From Kineococcus sp. NBC_00420 (GTDB lineage Bacteria > Actinomycetota > Actinomycetes > Actinomycetales > Kineococcaceae): a stretch of DNA of 64,000 bases. Made by a program: the position numbers and the translations under genes. Below are positions 28,999 through 37,274 of the stretch, piece after piece. The notes beneath the pieces were generated by a model. It saw only the letters and a list, made by a program, of their open reading frames with translations, was not told where the DNA came from and made no database searches. Every line of letters begins with the position of its first letter. Within the stretch, counting starts at the first letter, position 1. The stretch covers positions 2,728,001 through 2,792,000 of the forward strand of contig NZ_CP107930.1 of NCBI RefSeq assembly GCF_036021035.1, written 5' to 3'.

Positions 28999-29065
28999 GA
29001 CACCCACCGGTCGGCACCCGGCCCGCAGACCTGAGTCCCGGGCGATCACCCGGGGTCGCGCGTGC

Positions 29066-29071
29066 TAGCTT
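29066..29071 (+). promoter_or_regulatory. Putative -10 element for DLW-39 and tRNA-Ala
   Basis: TAGCTT fits TAnnnT and would give a start point about 30 bases before the DLW-39 gene. No clear -35 is visible. Confidence 0.4.
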
Positions 29072-29108
29072 TTTGCTGTCGTCTCGACCACGTCCTGGAG
29101 GTTCCCCG

Positions 29109-29225
29109 GTGAAGAAGCTGCTGTTGGTGGCGGTGCTCGCGGGTGCCGCCGTCGTGTGGCGCCGCAAGGCGTCGGAGAAGGCCGAGCGCGACCTCTGGGC
29201 CGAGGCGACCGACTCGGTCCGCTGA
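29109..29225 (+). CDS. DLW-39 family small protein
   Basis: A 38-residue protein reading MKKLLLVAVLAGAAVVWRRK, then ASEKAERDLWAEATDSVR. It has an N-terminal hydrophobic helix and the defining DLW tripeptide near the end. This small actinobacterial family is characteristically encoded just upstream of tRNA-Ala near gyrase, exactly as here (tRNA starts 13 bases after the stop). GGAGG at 29097-29101 precedes the GTG start by 7 bases. Function unknown; probably membrane-anchored. Confidence 0.88.
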   Translation: MKKLLLVAVLAGAAVVWRRKASEKAERDLWAEATDSVR

Positions 29226-29237
29226 GGTCCACCCTCC

Positions 29238-29310
29238 GGGGGCATGGCGCAATTGGTAGCGCACCTGCTTTGCAAGCAGGGGGTTAGGGGTTCGAGTCCC
29301 CTTGCCTCCA
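29238..29310 (+). tRNA. tRNA-Ala (anticodon TGC)
   Basis: A complete cloverleaf. Acceptor GGGGGCA pairs with TGCCTCC with one G-T wobble, discriminator A is at 29310, and the D-arm reads GGCGCAATTGGTAGC. The anticodon stem CCTGC/GCAGG encloses TTTGCAA with anticodon TGC at 29271-29273, and the T-arm is AGGGGTTCGAGTCCCCT. CCA is not encoded. Confidence 0.96.
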
Positions 29311-29428
29311 CCGGAACCCGTCGAGGCTGGTCGCGCGAGAGCGTGGCCGGCCTTCGTCGTCCACCCCCTGACCCTCGACCTCCGTGGCACGGTGCACCGC
29401 GTGCGCATCGACGCGGGGGGCCGGCGGG

Positions 29429-30505
29429 TCAGGCGGCGTCGACGCAGACCCGGTCGCGACCCTCGACCTTGGCCCGGTAGAGCAGGCGGTCGGCGCGGCC
29501 GTACAGGTCGTCCAACGAGCCGGACGCGTGCGCCGCCGTGGCCGCGACGCCCGCGCTGACGGTCACCGCCGGGCCGTCCACGTCCGCGCTGACGGCGGTG
29601 CGCAGCCGTTCCGCCAGCGCCGCCACGTCGGCGAGGTCGGCGCCGGGCACGACGACGAAGAACTCCTCGCCGCCGACGCGCGCGACCAGGTCACCCGGTC
29701 GCACCGTCCTCGTCAGCACGGCGGCGACCCGGCAGAGCACCTCGTCGCCGGTCTGGTGCCCCAGGGTGTCGTTGATGCGTTTGAAGTGGTCGATGTCGAG
29801 CAGCACCGCGCCCGTCGTCGCCGGGTCGGGGCCCGGTGCGCCGCACGGCGCGACCTCGAGGGCCGCGCTCAGTCCCCGCCGGTTCAGCAGGCCCGTCAAC
29901 GGGTCGTGCGCGGCGAGGTGGTCGGCCCGTTCGAGCGCGGTGACCGCCCGGTGCAGCGCGGCGTCGAGACGTCGGCGCAGGATGAAGAACCCGCTGACGG
30001 TGATGACGAGCACCATGTCGACGGCCAGCACCCGCGCCATCCGGACCAGGGGGTCCCCGGCGATCGCGAGGACCAGGCTGGAGGCGGTCCCGCCGGCCAG
30101 GGCCAGGTGGAGGAGCATCGAGCGGATGCTCGTGAACATCGCGGCGTAGAGCGGGCCGACCACCAGGGCCATCACCGCCTCCTGCCGGAACGCGGGATCG
30201 CGGACGCACAGGGTGAGGACGGCGATCAGCAGGGTGGCCCACACCGACCACCAGCTCTGGGGTCTCCGGGTGCGTCGGTGCTGCAGGACGGCCAGGGCGG
30301 CCACCGGCTGGGCGAGGACGCCCGCCCCCAGGACCACGGGCACCGTGCCCGGACGCAGGATCTCGGGGACGAGGGTCACGACCGCGACCGCCAGCAGCAG
30401 CAGGGCGGGCGCGCACAGGGCGATGAACACCTGACTGGCCCGCAGGGACGTCGCCGCGTCGTCGAGCCCGCGTTCCGCCCCGGGGCCCCGCGGTCTCACC
30501 ACCAT
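29429..30505 (-). CDS. Membrane diguanylate cyclase (GGDEF)
   Basis: Makes cyclic di-GMP from two GTP. The protein has about 358 residues, with five or six N-terminal membrane helices (about residues 25-185) and a C-terminal GGDEF domain. The active site reads VARVGGEEFFVVV, preceded by RPGD at the right distance to form a product-inhibition I-site (RxxD). DHFKRINDTLGHQTGDE and HDPLTGLLNRRG are also present. The start is uncertain: ATG at 30505 or the two GTG codons after it, all just behind a GGGGGAG run. Divergent from the GGDEF-EAL gene. Confidence 0.9.
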   Translation of the reverse strand: MVVRPRGPGAERGLDDAATSLRASQVFIALCAPALLLLAVAVVTLVPEILRPGTVPVVLGAGVLAQPVAALAVLQHRRTRRPQSWWSVWATLLIAVLTLCVRDPAFRQEAVMALVVGPLYAAMFTSIRSMLLHLALAGGTASSLVLAIAGDPLVRMARVLAVDMVLVITVSGFFILRRRLDAALHRAVTALERADHLAAHDPLTGLLNRRGLSAALEVAPCGAPGPDPATTGAVLLDIDHFKRINDTLGHQTGDEVLCRVAAVLTRTVRPGDLVARVGGEEFFVVVPGADLADVAALAERLRTAVSADVDGPAVTVSAGVAATAAHASGSLDDLYGRADRLLYRAKVEGRDRVCVDAA

Positions 30506-30733
30506 CTCCCCCGCACGGCCCGCGCGTCCCCGATCCGTCGATGCTGCACCCGCCGTCGCACCCGTCGCACGACCCTCCCCACCATCGGCACCCAGGAGGC
30601 CCTTCCGAAGCGGTGCACGCACACCGTGGCCGTTCGACGCCGGACGTCCCCGCGAGACGGTCAAGGCCCCGCCCGCACCAGCCGACGTGAGACAGGGGCC
30701 CGGCGCGGGTCGCCGAGTCCGGGAGGTGGTCGA

Positions 30734-33070
30734 GTGCGCGGTCCGTCCCTGCGGGCCACCGCGACCCGGGTCGCGGTGGTGGTGATGGCAGTGGCCTTCG
30801 CGGCCTCCTGCGCGTGCGTCCCCCTGCGTCCCCTCCTCGACCGCACGTTCGGTGGCGCGCCGGTCTCGACGGTCGTCGACCTGGTCCTCTACAACGTCGT
30901 CTACGTCAGCGCCGCCGCCGGGTTGTTCCTGCACGCCTCCCCGTCCCGGCGCGACGCCGTCGGCTGGCGCGTCCTGGCGGTCGGCATGCTCTGCACCGCG
31001 GTCGGGAACGTGTGGTTCTCCCTGGTCCTGGCCCAGCTGCCCGTCGTCCCCTACCCCTCCCTCTCGGACGCGTTCTACCTGTGCTGGTACCCGGCCTGCT
31101 ACCTGGCGATCGTGCTGGTCCTCACCGCCCACGTCGGGCGGTTCCCGCTGAGCGTGTGGCTCGACGGTCTGGTGGCCGGCGCCGGGGTGGCCGCCGTCGC
31201 GGCGGCGTTGTGGTTCCGGCCGCTGACCGCGGTCGACCCCAGCGCCCCCCTGCTCACCGTCGTGGCCTCCATCGCCTACCCCGTCTTCGACCTGCTGCTC
31301 CTGGTCCTGCTGGTCGGGGTGCTCTTCATCCTGCGCACCGCGACCCGCGACTGGGTCCTGCTCCTGACCGCCGGGCTGGCGGTGACCACGGCCAGCGACA
31401 TCGTCCTGTCCACCCGGACGGTCGAGGGCAGCTACGTCCAGGGCGGCTGGGGGGACGTCGGGTTCCTCGCCGGGATCGTCCTCATGGCGTTCGGGGCGCA
31501 CCGCAGCCACCGGGCCCGCACCGTCGACGCCCTCGAGGTCCTCACCCGTCGCCGGGGTGGCTCGTTGCGTGTCCTGCTCGTCCCGCTGCTCAGCGCCGGC
31601 GCCAGCCTCGTGCTGCTCTTCCTCGGGCAGGGGGACCGGTTCCCGCCCGTCGCCGGCGCCTTCGCCGCGGCCTGCGTCTCCGGGGCCGGGCTGCGCGCCG
31701 CCATGACGTTCCGGGAGCTGGGCCGCTTGGCCGACGTCCACCGGGAGGCCCGCACCGACGACCTGACCCGCTTGCCGAACCGCCGCGCCCTCTACGAGGA
31801 GTGCGACGTCGTCCTGGGCGCCGCCGCCCGGGAGGGCACGAGCACCACGATGCTCCTGGTCGATCTGGACGGGTTCAAGGACGTCAACGACAGCCTCGGT
31901 CACAGCGCCGGCGACGAACTCCTCGTCGCCTTCGCCCGTCGGGTCGAACGCGTCCTGGGACCGGGTCAGCTCTTCGCCCGCCTCGGCGGTGACGAGTTCG
32001 CCCTGCTGCTCCCGGGCACCGGTGAGGCCGACGGCGTGGCCCTGGCCGCCGACGTCGTGCGCGCGGCCCAGGAACCGTTCACCCTGAGCACCGCCCGCAT
32101 CACCGTCGACGCTTCCGTCGGCGTCGCCGGCACGTCCGGTGGGCCCGAGAGCCGCGGCGCGCTGCTGCGGATGGCCGATGTCGCGATGTACGCGGCGAAG
32201 GGCAGCCCACGTCGGGTCTGCACCCCTGCCGACGCCGGTGCCGGTCACGTGGGGGAGTTCAACCTCGCCCTCCTCTCGCGCCTGCGCGACGGTCTCACCG
32301 GCGACCCCGCCCGGCGCGCCGCCGCCGGACACGTCGAGGTCCTCCTGCAGCCCAAGATCGACCTCGGCGACGGGACCCTCAGCGGCGTGGAGGCCCTGGC
32401 CCGCTGGCGCGACGCCGACGGAACCCTGCTGCCACCCAGCGAGTTCCTGCCCCTCATGGCCCGGGCCGGTCTGCTGCCGGCCCTGGCCTCGGAGGTCCTG
32501 CACGCCGCGCTGCACGCCGCCCGGCGCCTGACCGCCGGGGGTCTGGACGTCCCCGTGGCCGTGAACCTGTCCGCCGTCGACGTCCAGGACCTCACCCTCG
32601 CCGCCCGCCTGGCGCAGCTCCTCGGCGAGTTCGGTCTGCCGGCGTCGGCGCTGACCGTGGAGCTCACCGAGGACAGCCTCGTGACCGACCCGGAACGGGT
32701 CGCCGGGGTGCTCGCGTCCGTCCGGGCCCTCGGGGTGCACGTGAGCCTCGACGACTTCGGGACGGGCTACTCGTCGTTGTCCTACCTGCGGCGGCTGCCG
32801 GTCGACGAGGTCAAGCTCGATCGGTCCTTCACCATCGGCATCGGCAGCGACCCCGCGGCGGAGGCCGTCGTACGCCACACCGTCGGTCTCGTCCACGCCC
32901 TCGGACTCCGCCTCGTCGCCGAGGGCATCGAGGACGCCGCGACGGCGGAGGTCATGCGCCGCCTGGGCTGCGACCAGGGTCAGGGCTTCCTGTGGTCGCG
33001 TCCGGTGACCAGTGACGAGCTGCTCCGTTCACGGTGGGTCGTCACCCCGGAGGTGCCCGCCACGAGGTGA
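30734..33070 (+). CDS. Bifunctional GGDEF-EAL membrane protein
   Basis: A 778-residue c-di-GMP enzyme. About nine N-terminal membrane helices (residues 10-330) are followed by GGDEF (RLGGDEFALLL) and EAL domains. The GGDEF half keeps its catalytic motif, but the I-site position reads GPGQ, so feedback inhibition is probably lost. The EAL half keeps VEALARW, the N of VNLSAVDV, ELTEDSLV, DDFGTGYSSL, KLDRSF and AEGIED, so phosphodiesterase activity is likely. The GTG at 30734 has GGGAGG upstream. The much longer open frame from 29384 is not coding at its start. Confidence 0.92.
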   Translation: MRGPSLRATATRVAVVVMAVAFAASCACVPLRPLLDRTFGGAPVSTVVDLVLYNVVYVSAAAGLFLHASPSRRDAVGWRVLAVGMLCTAVGNVWFSLVLAQLPVVPYPSLSDAFYLCWYPACYLAIVLVLTAHVGRFPLSVWLDGLVAGAGVAAVAAALWFRPLTAVDPSAPLLTVVASIAYPVFDLLLLVLLVGVLFILRTATRDWVLLLTAGLAVTTASDIVLSTRTVEGSYVQGGWGDVGFLAGIVLMAFGAHRSHRARTVDALEVLTRRRGGSLRVLLVPLLSAGASLVLLFLGQGDRFPPVAGAFAAACVSGAGLRAAMTFRELGRLADVHREARTDDLTRLPNRRALYEECDVVLGAAAREGTSTTMLLVDLDGFKDVNDSLGHSAGDELLVAFARRVERVLGPGQLFARLGGDEFALLLPGTGEADGVALAADVVRAAQEPFTLSTARITVDASVGVAGTSGGPESRGALLRMADVAMYAAKGSPRRVCTPADAGAGHVGEFNLALLSRLRDGLTGDPARRAAAGHVEVLLQPKIDLGDGTLSGVEALARWRDADGTLLPPSEFLPLMARAGLLPALASEVLHAALHAARRLTAGGLDVPVAVNLSAVDVQDLTLAARLAQLLGEFGLPASALTVELTEDSLVTDPERVAGVLASVRALGVHVSLDDFGTGYSSLSYLRRLPVDEVKLDRSFTIGIGSDPAAEAVVRHTVGLVHALGLRLVAEGIEDAATAEVMRRLGCDQGQGFLWSRPVTSDELLRSRWVVTPEVPATR

Positions 33071-33126
33071 CGGAGGGTCCGGCGTGACTGGACCGGGTAG
33101 GTCCCCGGCACGCCGAACCCTCCGTC
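33069..33126. terminator. Bidirectional terminator hairpin
   Basis: An 18-base stem with one mismatch (GACGGAGGGT-CCGGCGTG against CACGCCGAACCCTCCGTC) encloses a 22-base loop. It sits exactly between the convergent GGDEF-EAL and DUF5324-like genes. Confidence 0.75.
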
Positions 33127-33135
33127 AGGACACGC

Positions 33136-34047
33136 TCAGTCGCCCTTGAGCTCGTCCGGGGTCGCGTCCGTGACGGTCCCGGGGGTGACGGTCTCCGGCG
33201 TGGTCTCCGGCGTGGTGTCCGGGGTCGTCTCCGGAGCGGTCGCCTTCTCGAGGTTCTCCGTCGAGGCCTCGGTCTTCGGGGTCACGGGGGTGCTCGCCGC
33301 GGGAGCGGGGGTCCAGGCCGCGCCCGGCGCCGCCCACGGGTCCTCCTTCTTGCCCCGGGTCGCCGCCCACACGGCGGTGCCACCGGCGGCGAGGATGGTG
33401 AGGACCAGGAACTTCTTCCCCGCGCCACCCTTCTTCTGCTTCTTCTTCGCCGCTGCCTTCGTCACCACGGCCAGGGTGGCGGCGGGGTGCTTCTTCGCGG
33501 TCTTCGCGGTCTTCCGGGCGACCTTCTTGGCGCCCTTGGCGGCGGCCGCAGCCGCCGCCGCCCGACGTGCGGCCTTCTTCGCCGACTTCTTCGCGGAGCG
33601 GCTGAGGGGCTTCTGGACCGACTTCTGCGCGTCCTTGGCGTTGCCGACGGCGTCCTTCACGGCGTCCTTCACCGTGTCCGACGTCGACGCGGCCGCCGCC
33701 GTCGCGGCGGCGACGACGGGGGCCGCCGCGTGCTGCGCGGAGTCCCGCGCGGTTCCGGCGGCGTCCTGCACGGCCTCGATCAGCTTGGGCAGCAGGTCGT
33801 CGACGATCTTGTCGCGGGCGCTGTCGACCGCGGGCGAGACCCGCTGGGCAGCGGCCTCCACGCGCGGCGCGGCGGCCTCGAGGGAGCTGTTCCAGCCCTT
33901 CTCGAGGCGGGGCTGTGCCCAGTCGACAGCGGCCTCGACCTTGGGCGTGGCCCAGTCGCGGGCACTCCCGACGGCCGGTCCGACCTTCTCCGCCAGCGCC
34001 GCACCCTGGGCCTGCAGCTTCTCGGTACGACTCTTGCTCAGCGACAT
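33136..34047 (-). CDS. DUF5324-like Ala/Lys-rich protein with a membrane anchor
   Basis: A 303-residue low-complexity protein. The first 140 residues are amphipathic helices rich in Ala, Glu and Gln (PKVEAAVDWAQPRLEKG), and residues 140-210 are very Lys/Ala-rich, histone-H1-like. A single hydrophobic segment FLVLTILAAGGTAVWAA follows at about 215-231, then a tail with TTPETTPDTTPETTPE repeats. Composition and position next to the cyclophilin gene match the DUF5324 proteins of other actinobacteria. The Lys/Ala stretch could bind DNA or polyphosphate, but that is conjecture. A GGAGGAGG site precedes the ATG at 34047. Confidence 0.7.
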   Translation of the reverse strand: MSLSKSRTEKLQAQGAALAEKVGPAVGSARDWATPKVEAAVDWAQPRLEKGWNSSLEAAAPRVEAAAQRVSPAVDSARDKIVDDLLPKLIEAVQDAAGTARDSAQHAAAPVVAAATAAAASTSDTVKDAVKDAVGNAKDAQKSVQKPLSRSAKKSAKKAARRAAAAAAAAKGAKKVARKTAKTAKKHPAATLAVVTKAAAKKKQKKGGAGKKFLVLTILAAGGTAVWAATRGKKEDPWAAPGAAWTPAPAASTPVTPKTEASTENLEKATAPETTPDTTPETTPETVTPGTVTDATPDELKGD

Positions 34048-34221
34048 CCGATCCTCCTCCTGCGTCGTCGTGCTCTGTCGTCGCCAACGTCCGGCGTCCC
34101 GGGCAGGTGCCCCGGACCACGGAGAGCGACGATCACCACCGCTCATCCCACCGCAGGTGGAGGCAGACCGCCAGTAGACGCCCGCAGGAAGGCGTGCAGG
34201 GGTCGTGGAAGGATGGCCGCC

Positions 34222-34746
34222 ATGTACGCCACCCTGCACACCAACCACGGCGACATCCGCCTGGAACTGTTCGAGAACCACGCCCCGAAGACGGTGGCGA
34301 ACTTCGTCGGCCTCGCCGAGGGCACGAAGGAGTGGCAGGACCCCGCCACCGGCGAGAAGAAGTCCGAGCCCTTCTACGACGGGCTCACCTTCCACCGCAT
34401 CATCGACGGCTTCATGATCCAGGGCGGGTGCCCGCGCGGCGACGGCCGCGGCGGTCCCGGGTTCCAGTTCGACGACGAGATCCACCCGGACCTGCGCTTC
34501 GACAAGAAGTACCTGCTCGCCATGGCCAACGCCGGCAAGATCGCCGGTCACGGCACCAACGGCTCGCAGTTCTTCATCACCGTGACCACCACGCCGCACC
34601 TCAACGGCAAGCACACCATCTTCGGTGAGGTCGCCGACGAGGCCAGCAAGGCCGTCGTCGACGCGATCGAGAACGTTCCCACCGGCCCTGGCGACGCCCC
34701 GCGCGAACCGGTCGTCATCACCAGCGTCGACGTCGAACGCGACTGA
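34222..34746 (+). CDS. ppiA: Peptidyl-prolyl cis-trans isomerase, cyclophilin type
   Basis: A 174-residue cytoplasmic cyclophilin that speeds proline isomerisation during folding. It has the signature FHRIIDGFMIQGGCPRGDGR, with catalytic Arg in FHRII, plus NGSQFFITV and the closing HTIFGEV. The ATG at 34222 has GGAAGG 8 bases upstream; the ATG at 34213 is less well placed. In actinobacteria ppiA typically precedes a rhomboid gene and crgA near the origin, as here. Confidence 0.93.
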   Translation: MYATLHTNHGDIRLELFENHAPKTVANFVGLAEGTKEWQDPATGEKKSEPFYDGLTFHRIIDGFMIQGGCPRGDGRGGPGFQFDDEIHPDLRFDKKYLLAMANAGKIAGHGTNGSQFFITVTTTPHLNGKHTIFGEVADEASKAVVDAIENVPTGPGDAPREPVVITSVDVERD

Positions 34747-34798
34747 GACCACAGCTCTGAGCACGAACGACGGGGGCGTCCCGCACGTTGGACCCCAC

Positions 34799-35623
34799 GT
34801 GAGCGACGTCCCCGTCTGTCCCCGGCACCCCGACCGCGAGTCGTGGGTGCGCTGTCAGCGCTGCAACCGGCCCGCGTGCCCGGAGTGCCAGCGCCCTGCC
34901 GCCGTCGGCGTCCAGTGCGTGGACTGCGTGGCAGCGGGCAACCGCGACGTCCGCACCGCCCGGACGAGCTTCGGTGGCGCCCTGCGCAGCGGTGACACCG
35001 TGGTCACCAAGGTGCTCATCGCGCTCTGCGTGCTCGCCTTCCTCGGCGGCAAGGTCGTGCCCGACTCCTTCTACTACCAGTTCGCCCTCGTGGGGGACGG
35101 GTACGGCGGCTCGTTCGCCTCGGGGGAGTGGTGGCAGCCGGTCACGGCGGCCTTCCTGCACGGCAACACCGTGCACCTGCTCTTCAACATGTACGCGCTC
35201 TGGATCACGGGGCAGTACCTGGAACCCCTGCTGGGCCGGTTGCGCTTCTCCGCGCTCTACCTGGTCTCCGTGCTGGGGGGCGCCGCCGGGGCGTTGCTGC
35301 TCGCCGCGCCGTTGACCGTCACCGTGGGGGCGTCCGGGGGCATCTTCGGCCTCTTCGCCGCCATGTTCGTCGTCAACCGCCACCTCGGTCGTCAGACCAG
35401 CCAGATCGCCGTCCTGATCGTGATCAACTTCCTGATCGGCGTCTTCGTGGCCGGGATCTCCTGGCAGGGCCACCTCGGTGGACTGCTCGCCGGGGCGGTC
35501 GTCGCCTGGGCGATGGCCCGTGGACGCAAGGGCAACCCGGTTCTGCAGTGGGCCGGCACGGGTGCTGTCGCCGTCGTCGTGGTGGGCCTGCTGGCCTACG
35601 CGGCAACGGGTTCGCGCTTCTGA
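34799..35623 (+). CDS. Rhomboid-family intramembrane serine protease with N-terminal zinc-binding motif
   Basis: A 274-residue protein. The N-terminus has a B-box-like cysteine/histidine cluster (CPRHPDRESWVRCQRCNRPAC followed by PECQRP and VQCVDCV), then six membrane helices. The catalytic serine is in GASGGIFGL and the catalytic histidine in GHLGGLLAG, with HLLFNMYALW marking the first conserved helix. It cleaves membrane proteins within the bilayer; substrates are unknown. Starts at GTG 34799, though alternatives upstream (TTG, CTG) exist. The gene is followed by the DnaA-box cluster. Confidence 0.9.
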   Translation: MSDVPVCPRHPDRESWVRCQRCNRPACPECQRPAAVGVQCVDCVAAGNRDVRTARTSFGGALRSGDTVVTKVLIALCVLAFLGGKVVPDSFYYQFALVGDGYGGSFASGEWWQPVTAAFLHGNTVHLLFNMYALWITGQYLEPLLGRLRFSALYLVSVLGGAAGALLLAAPLTVTVGASGGIFGLFAAMFVVNRHLGRQTSQIAVLIVINFLIGVFVAGISWQGHLGGLLAGAVVAWAMARGRKGNPVLQWAGTGAVAVVVVGLLAYAATGSRF

Positions 35624-35635
35624 GGACGCCCACCG

Positions 35636-35827
35636 TCGTCCACAGGCTGTTCGCACAGGTGTGCGAACAGCCTCACGTTCATCCACCGCGTGTGGGTACC
35701 TCTGTGGATGGAACGGCTCGTTTCCCACATCTATCCACAGGGTGTGGATGAAGCGGTGGACAAACTCTGTGGACAACCGCGGCGTCATCCCCCGGCTGTC
35801 CACACGTCATCCCCAGGCAGTGGACAA
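35636..35827. promoter_or_regulatory. Cluster of nine DnaA-box-like sequences
   Basis: Nine 9-mers related to TTGTCCACA/TTATCCACA lie within 192 bases on both strands. They are TCGTCCACA 35636, TCATCCACC 35679, CCATCCACA (reverse, 35703-35711), CTATCCACA 35731, TCATCCACA (reverse, 35743-35751), TTGTCCACC (reverse, 35755-35763), TTGTCCACA (reverse, 35768-35776, a perfect actinobacterial box), CTGTCCACA 35796 and TTGTCCACT (reverse, 35819-35827). The gap contains no gene. It lies about 35 kb from dnaN, so it is probably a secondary DnaA-binding locus rather than oriC (inference). Confidence 0.8.
35644..35673. terminator. Inverted repeat after the rhomboid gene
   Basis: A perfect 14-base inverted repeat (AGGCTGTTCGCACA and its complement) around GG, 20 bases after the rhomboid stop. 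It may terminate that transcript or be part of the DnaA-binding region. Confidence 0.6.
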
Positions 35828-35847
35828 CGGTCCACCGCCCGGATGCG

Positions 35848-36756
35848 TCAGGCGAGCGCCGACGGTTCCCGCCCGGCGGCCCAGCGCAGCGTCTGCGCGG
35901 CGAGGTCCTCCCAGTAGCGGGGGCGTCCGGCGGGGGCGGGCGCGAGCCAGCCGTCCTCCATGTGCGTGCACACCGCGGGGTCCGCGGCGGCGAGGCGACG
36001 ACGGCGCGCCGGCGTGCGCAACGACGCGACGTCGACCGCGCCGCGGACGGTCGTCAGGTACGCGGCACGGGCCAGCCGCACCGCCGGGTTCGACGACGCA
36101 CCCCGGTGGTGCGAGACGAGGTCCCGCAGCCGGAAGCGGGGGATGCCCTGCACGGCGAGCAGGCTGGTGTGGTCGAAGTCGCCCCCGGAGAAGCAGCACA
36201 GGACCAGCAGCCGGTGGTCCTGGCGCAACGCCCCCACGCGGACGGCGAAGGTGCTCGTCGTCGACTCGTGCGGCACCCAGCGCACGACGTCGGCGGGCAG
36301 GCTGTCCTCCCCGCGGGAGGTGCGCGGACGGCGCCACTGCGGCACCCGGCCCTCGATGTCGTCGTGCGTTCCGACGCCGTAGGGCGCGAAGTACTCCGCG
36401 CGCGCCGTGGCGGCCGTCGCGACCAGCGAGGTCAGCGCGTCCGGGCGCCACAGGTAGTCGTCCTCGGCGAACAGGACGACGTCGTCGTCGGCCCAGTCGG
36501 AGCGGACGGCGAGGCGCAGCGCGGCGAGGTAGCTCGCCCGGTTGCTGCCGCCGGTGATCGCGGAGACCCGGCCGTGCTCGCGCATGAGCGTGAGGCGCTC
36601 CTGCGGGATCGGACCGTCGTTGAGGAACACCAGGTCGGCGTGCTCGGCGCCCCGGGCGGCGCGCAGGAACGACAGCAGGGCGACCTGCTTGGAGTACCAG
36701 GCCGGTCGCCCCTTGGCGTTCTCCCCGCCGTGGGATCGGTAGACGACGTGCAGCAC
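35848..36756 (-). CDS. Glycosyltransferase-like (GT-A) protein
   Basis: A 302-residue protein with a GT-A-like pattern. It opens MLHVVYRSHGGENAKGRPAWY, continues with HADLVFLNDGPIPQERL, and has ADDDVVLFAEDDYLWRPDAL, where the EDDY plays the part of the metal-binding acidic motif. Downstream it has FDHTSLLAVQG and an SHHRGASSNPAVRLARAAYL tail. There are no membrane segments. A GGGGGA site precedes the GTG at 36756. It is not part of the main polysaccharide locus and the acceptor is unknown. Family assignment is moderate. Confidence 0.68.
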   Translation of the reverse strand: MLHVVYRSHGGENAKGRPAWYSKQVALLSFLRAARGAEHADLVFLNDGPIPQERLTLMREHGRVSAITGGSNRASYLAALRLAVRSDWADDDVVLFAEDDYLWRPDALTSLVATAATARAEYFAPYGVGTHDDIEGRVPQWRRPRTSRGEDSLPADVVRWVPHESTTSTFAVRVGALRQDHRLLVLCCFSGGDFDHTSLLAVQGIPRFRLRDLVSHHRGASSNPAVRLARAAYLTTVRGAVDVASLRTPARRRRLAAADPAVCTHMEDGWLAPAPAGRPRYWEDLAAQTLRWAAGREPSALA

Positions 36757-36854
36757 TGGTCCCCCTGCTCGGTCACGATCGGACCGCGATCGTAACCGTC
36801 ACGCGCCGTCAGGGTTCACCGCTCGTGCAGGGGGGTCACCCGATGTGACGAGTG

Positions 36855-37175
36855 CTATCGCCAGCGTGTCGTCATCGCGAACCCGACGAGCACGAGCCCG
36901 AAGCCCATCACCAGGTTCCAGTTGTTCCAGCCCGGCACGGGCAGCAGCGCGCCCGACAGGTAGAACACGACGATCCAGAGCAGGCCGACGACCATCAGGC
37001 CGACCATCGTCCAGATCCACCAGCGCGGCGTGAGCTGGTTCTTGCGCTTCACGGCCCGGTCGGCGTCGGCGACCGCGTCGACCTGGCCCTTCCGGCCCTT
37101 GCGACCCTTGGCCGGCGTGTCGTTCACGGCGTCGACACTCGACTCCGTGTCGTCGGACTCCTTGCGGCGGGGCAC
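36855..37175 (-). CDS. crgA: Cell division protein CrgA
   Basis: A 106-residue protein with a charged N-terminus and two C-terminal membrane helices (RWWIWTMVGLMVVGLLWIVV and NLVMGFGLVLVGFAMTTRWR) separated by the conserved LSGALLPVPGWNNWN. CrgA coordinates septum formation with FtsZ, FtsQ and penicillin-binding proteins in actinobacteria. GGAGG lies 7 bases before the GTG at 37175. Divergent from the DUF881 gene, the standard arrangement. Confidence 0.95.
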   Translation of the reverse strand: MPRRKESDDTESSVDAVNDTPAKGRKGRKGQVDAVADADRAVKRKNQLTPRWWIWTMVGLMVVGLLWIVVFYLSGALLPVPGWNNWNLVMGFGLVLVGFAMTTRWR

Positions 37176-37274
37176 GTCGACCTCCAGTAGGGGGTGGGGC
37201 CGGGACACGTGGTGCGCCCCTCTGGTTAGCGTAGTGCGACGATCGGTGTGCGGTCGGTTCACTGGGGGGTGCAC

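Noticed and set aside
30506-30733. Additional gene between the divergent c-di-GMP genes
   Set aside because: Frames here lack ribosome-binding sites and protein-like composition; the 228 bases are best read as a promoter region with no definite elements.
35636-35827. Calling the DnaA-box cluster the chromosome origin
   Set aside because: dnaN is at base 1 and oriC is normally beside dnaA/dnaN. The cluster is 35 kb away and lacks an obvious AT-rich unwinding element.
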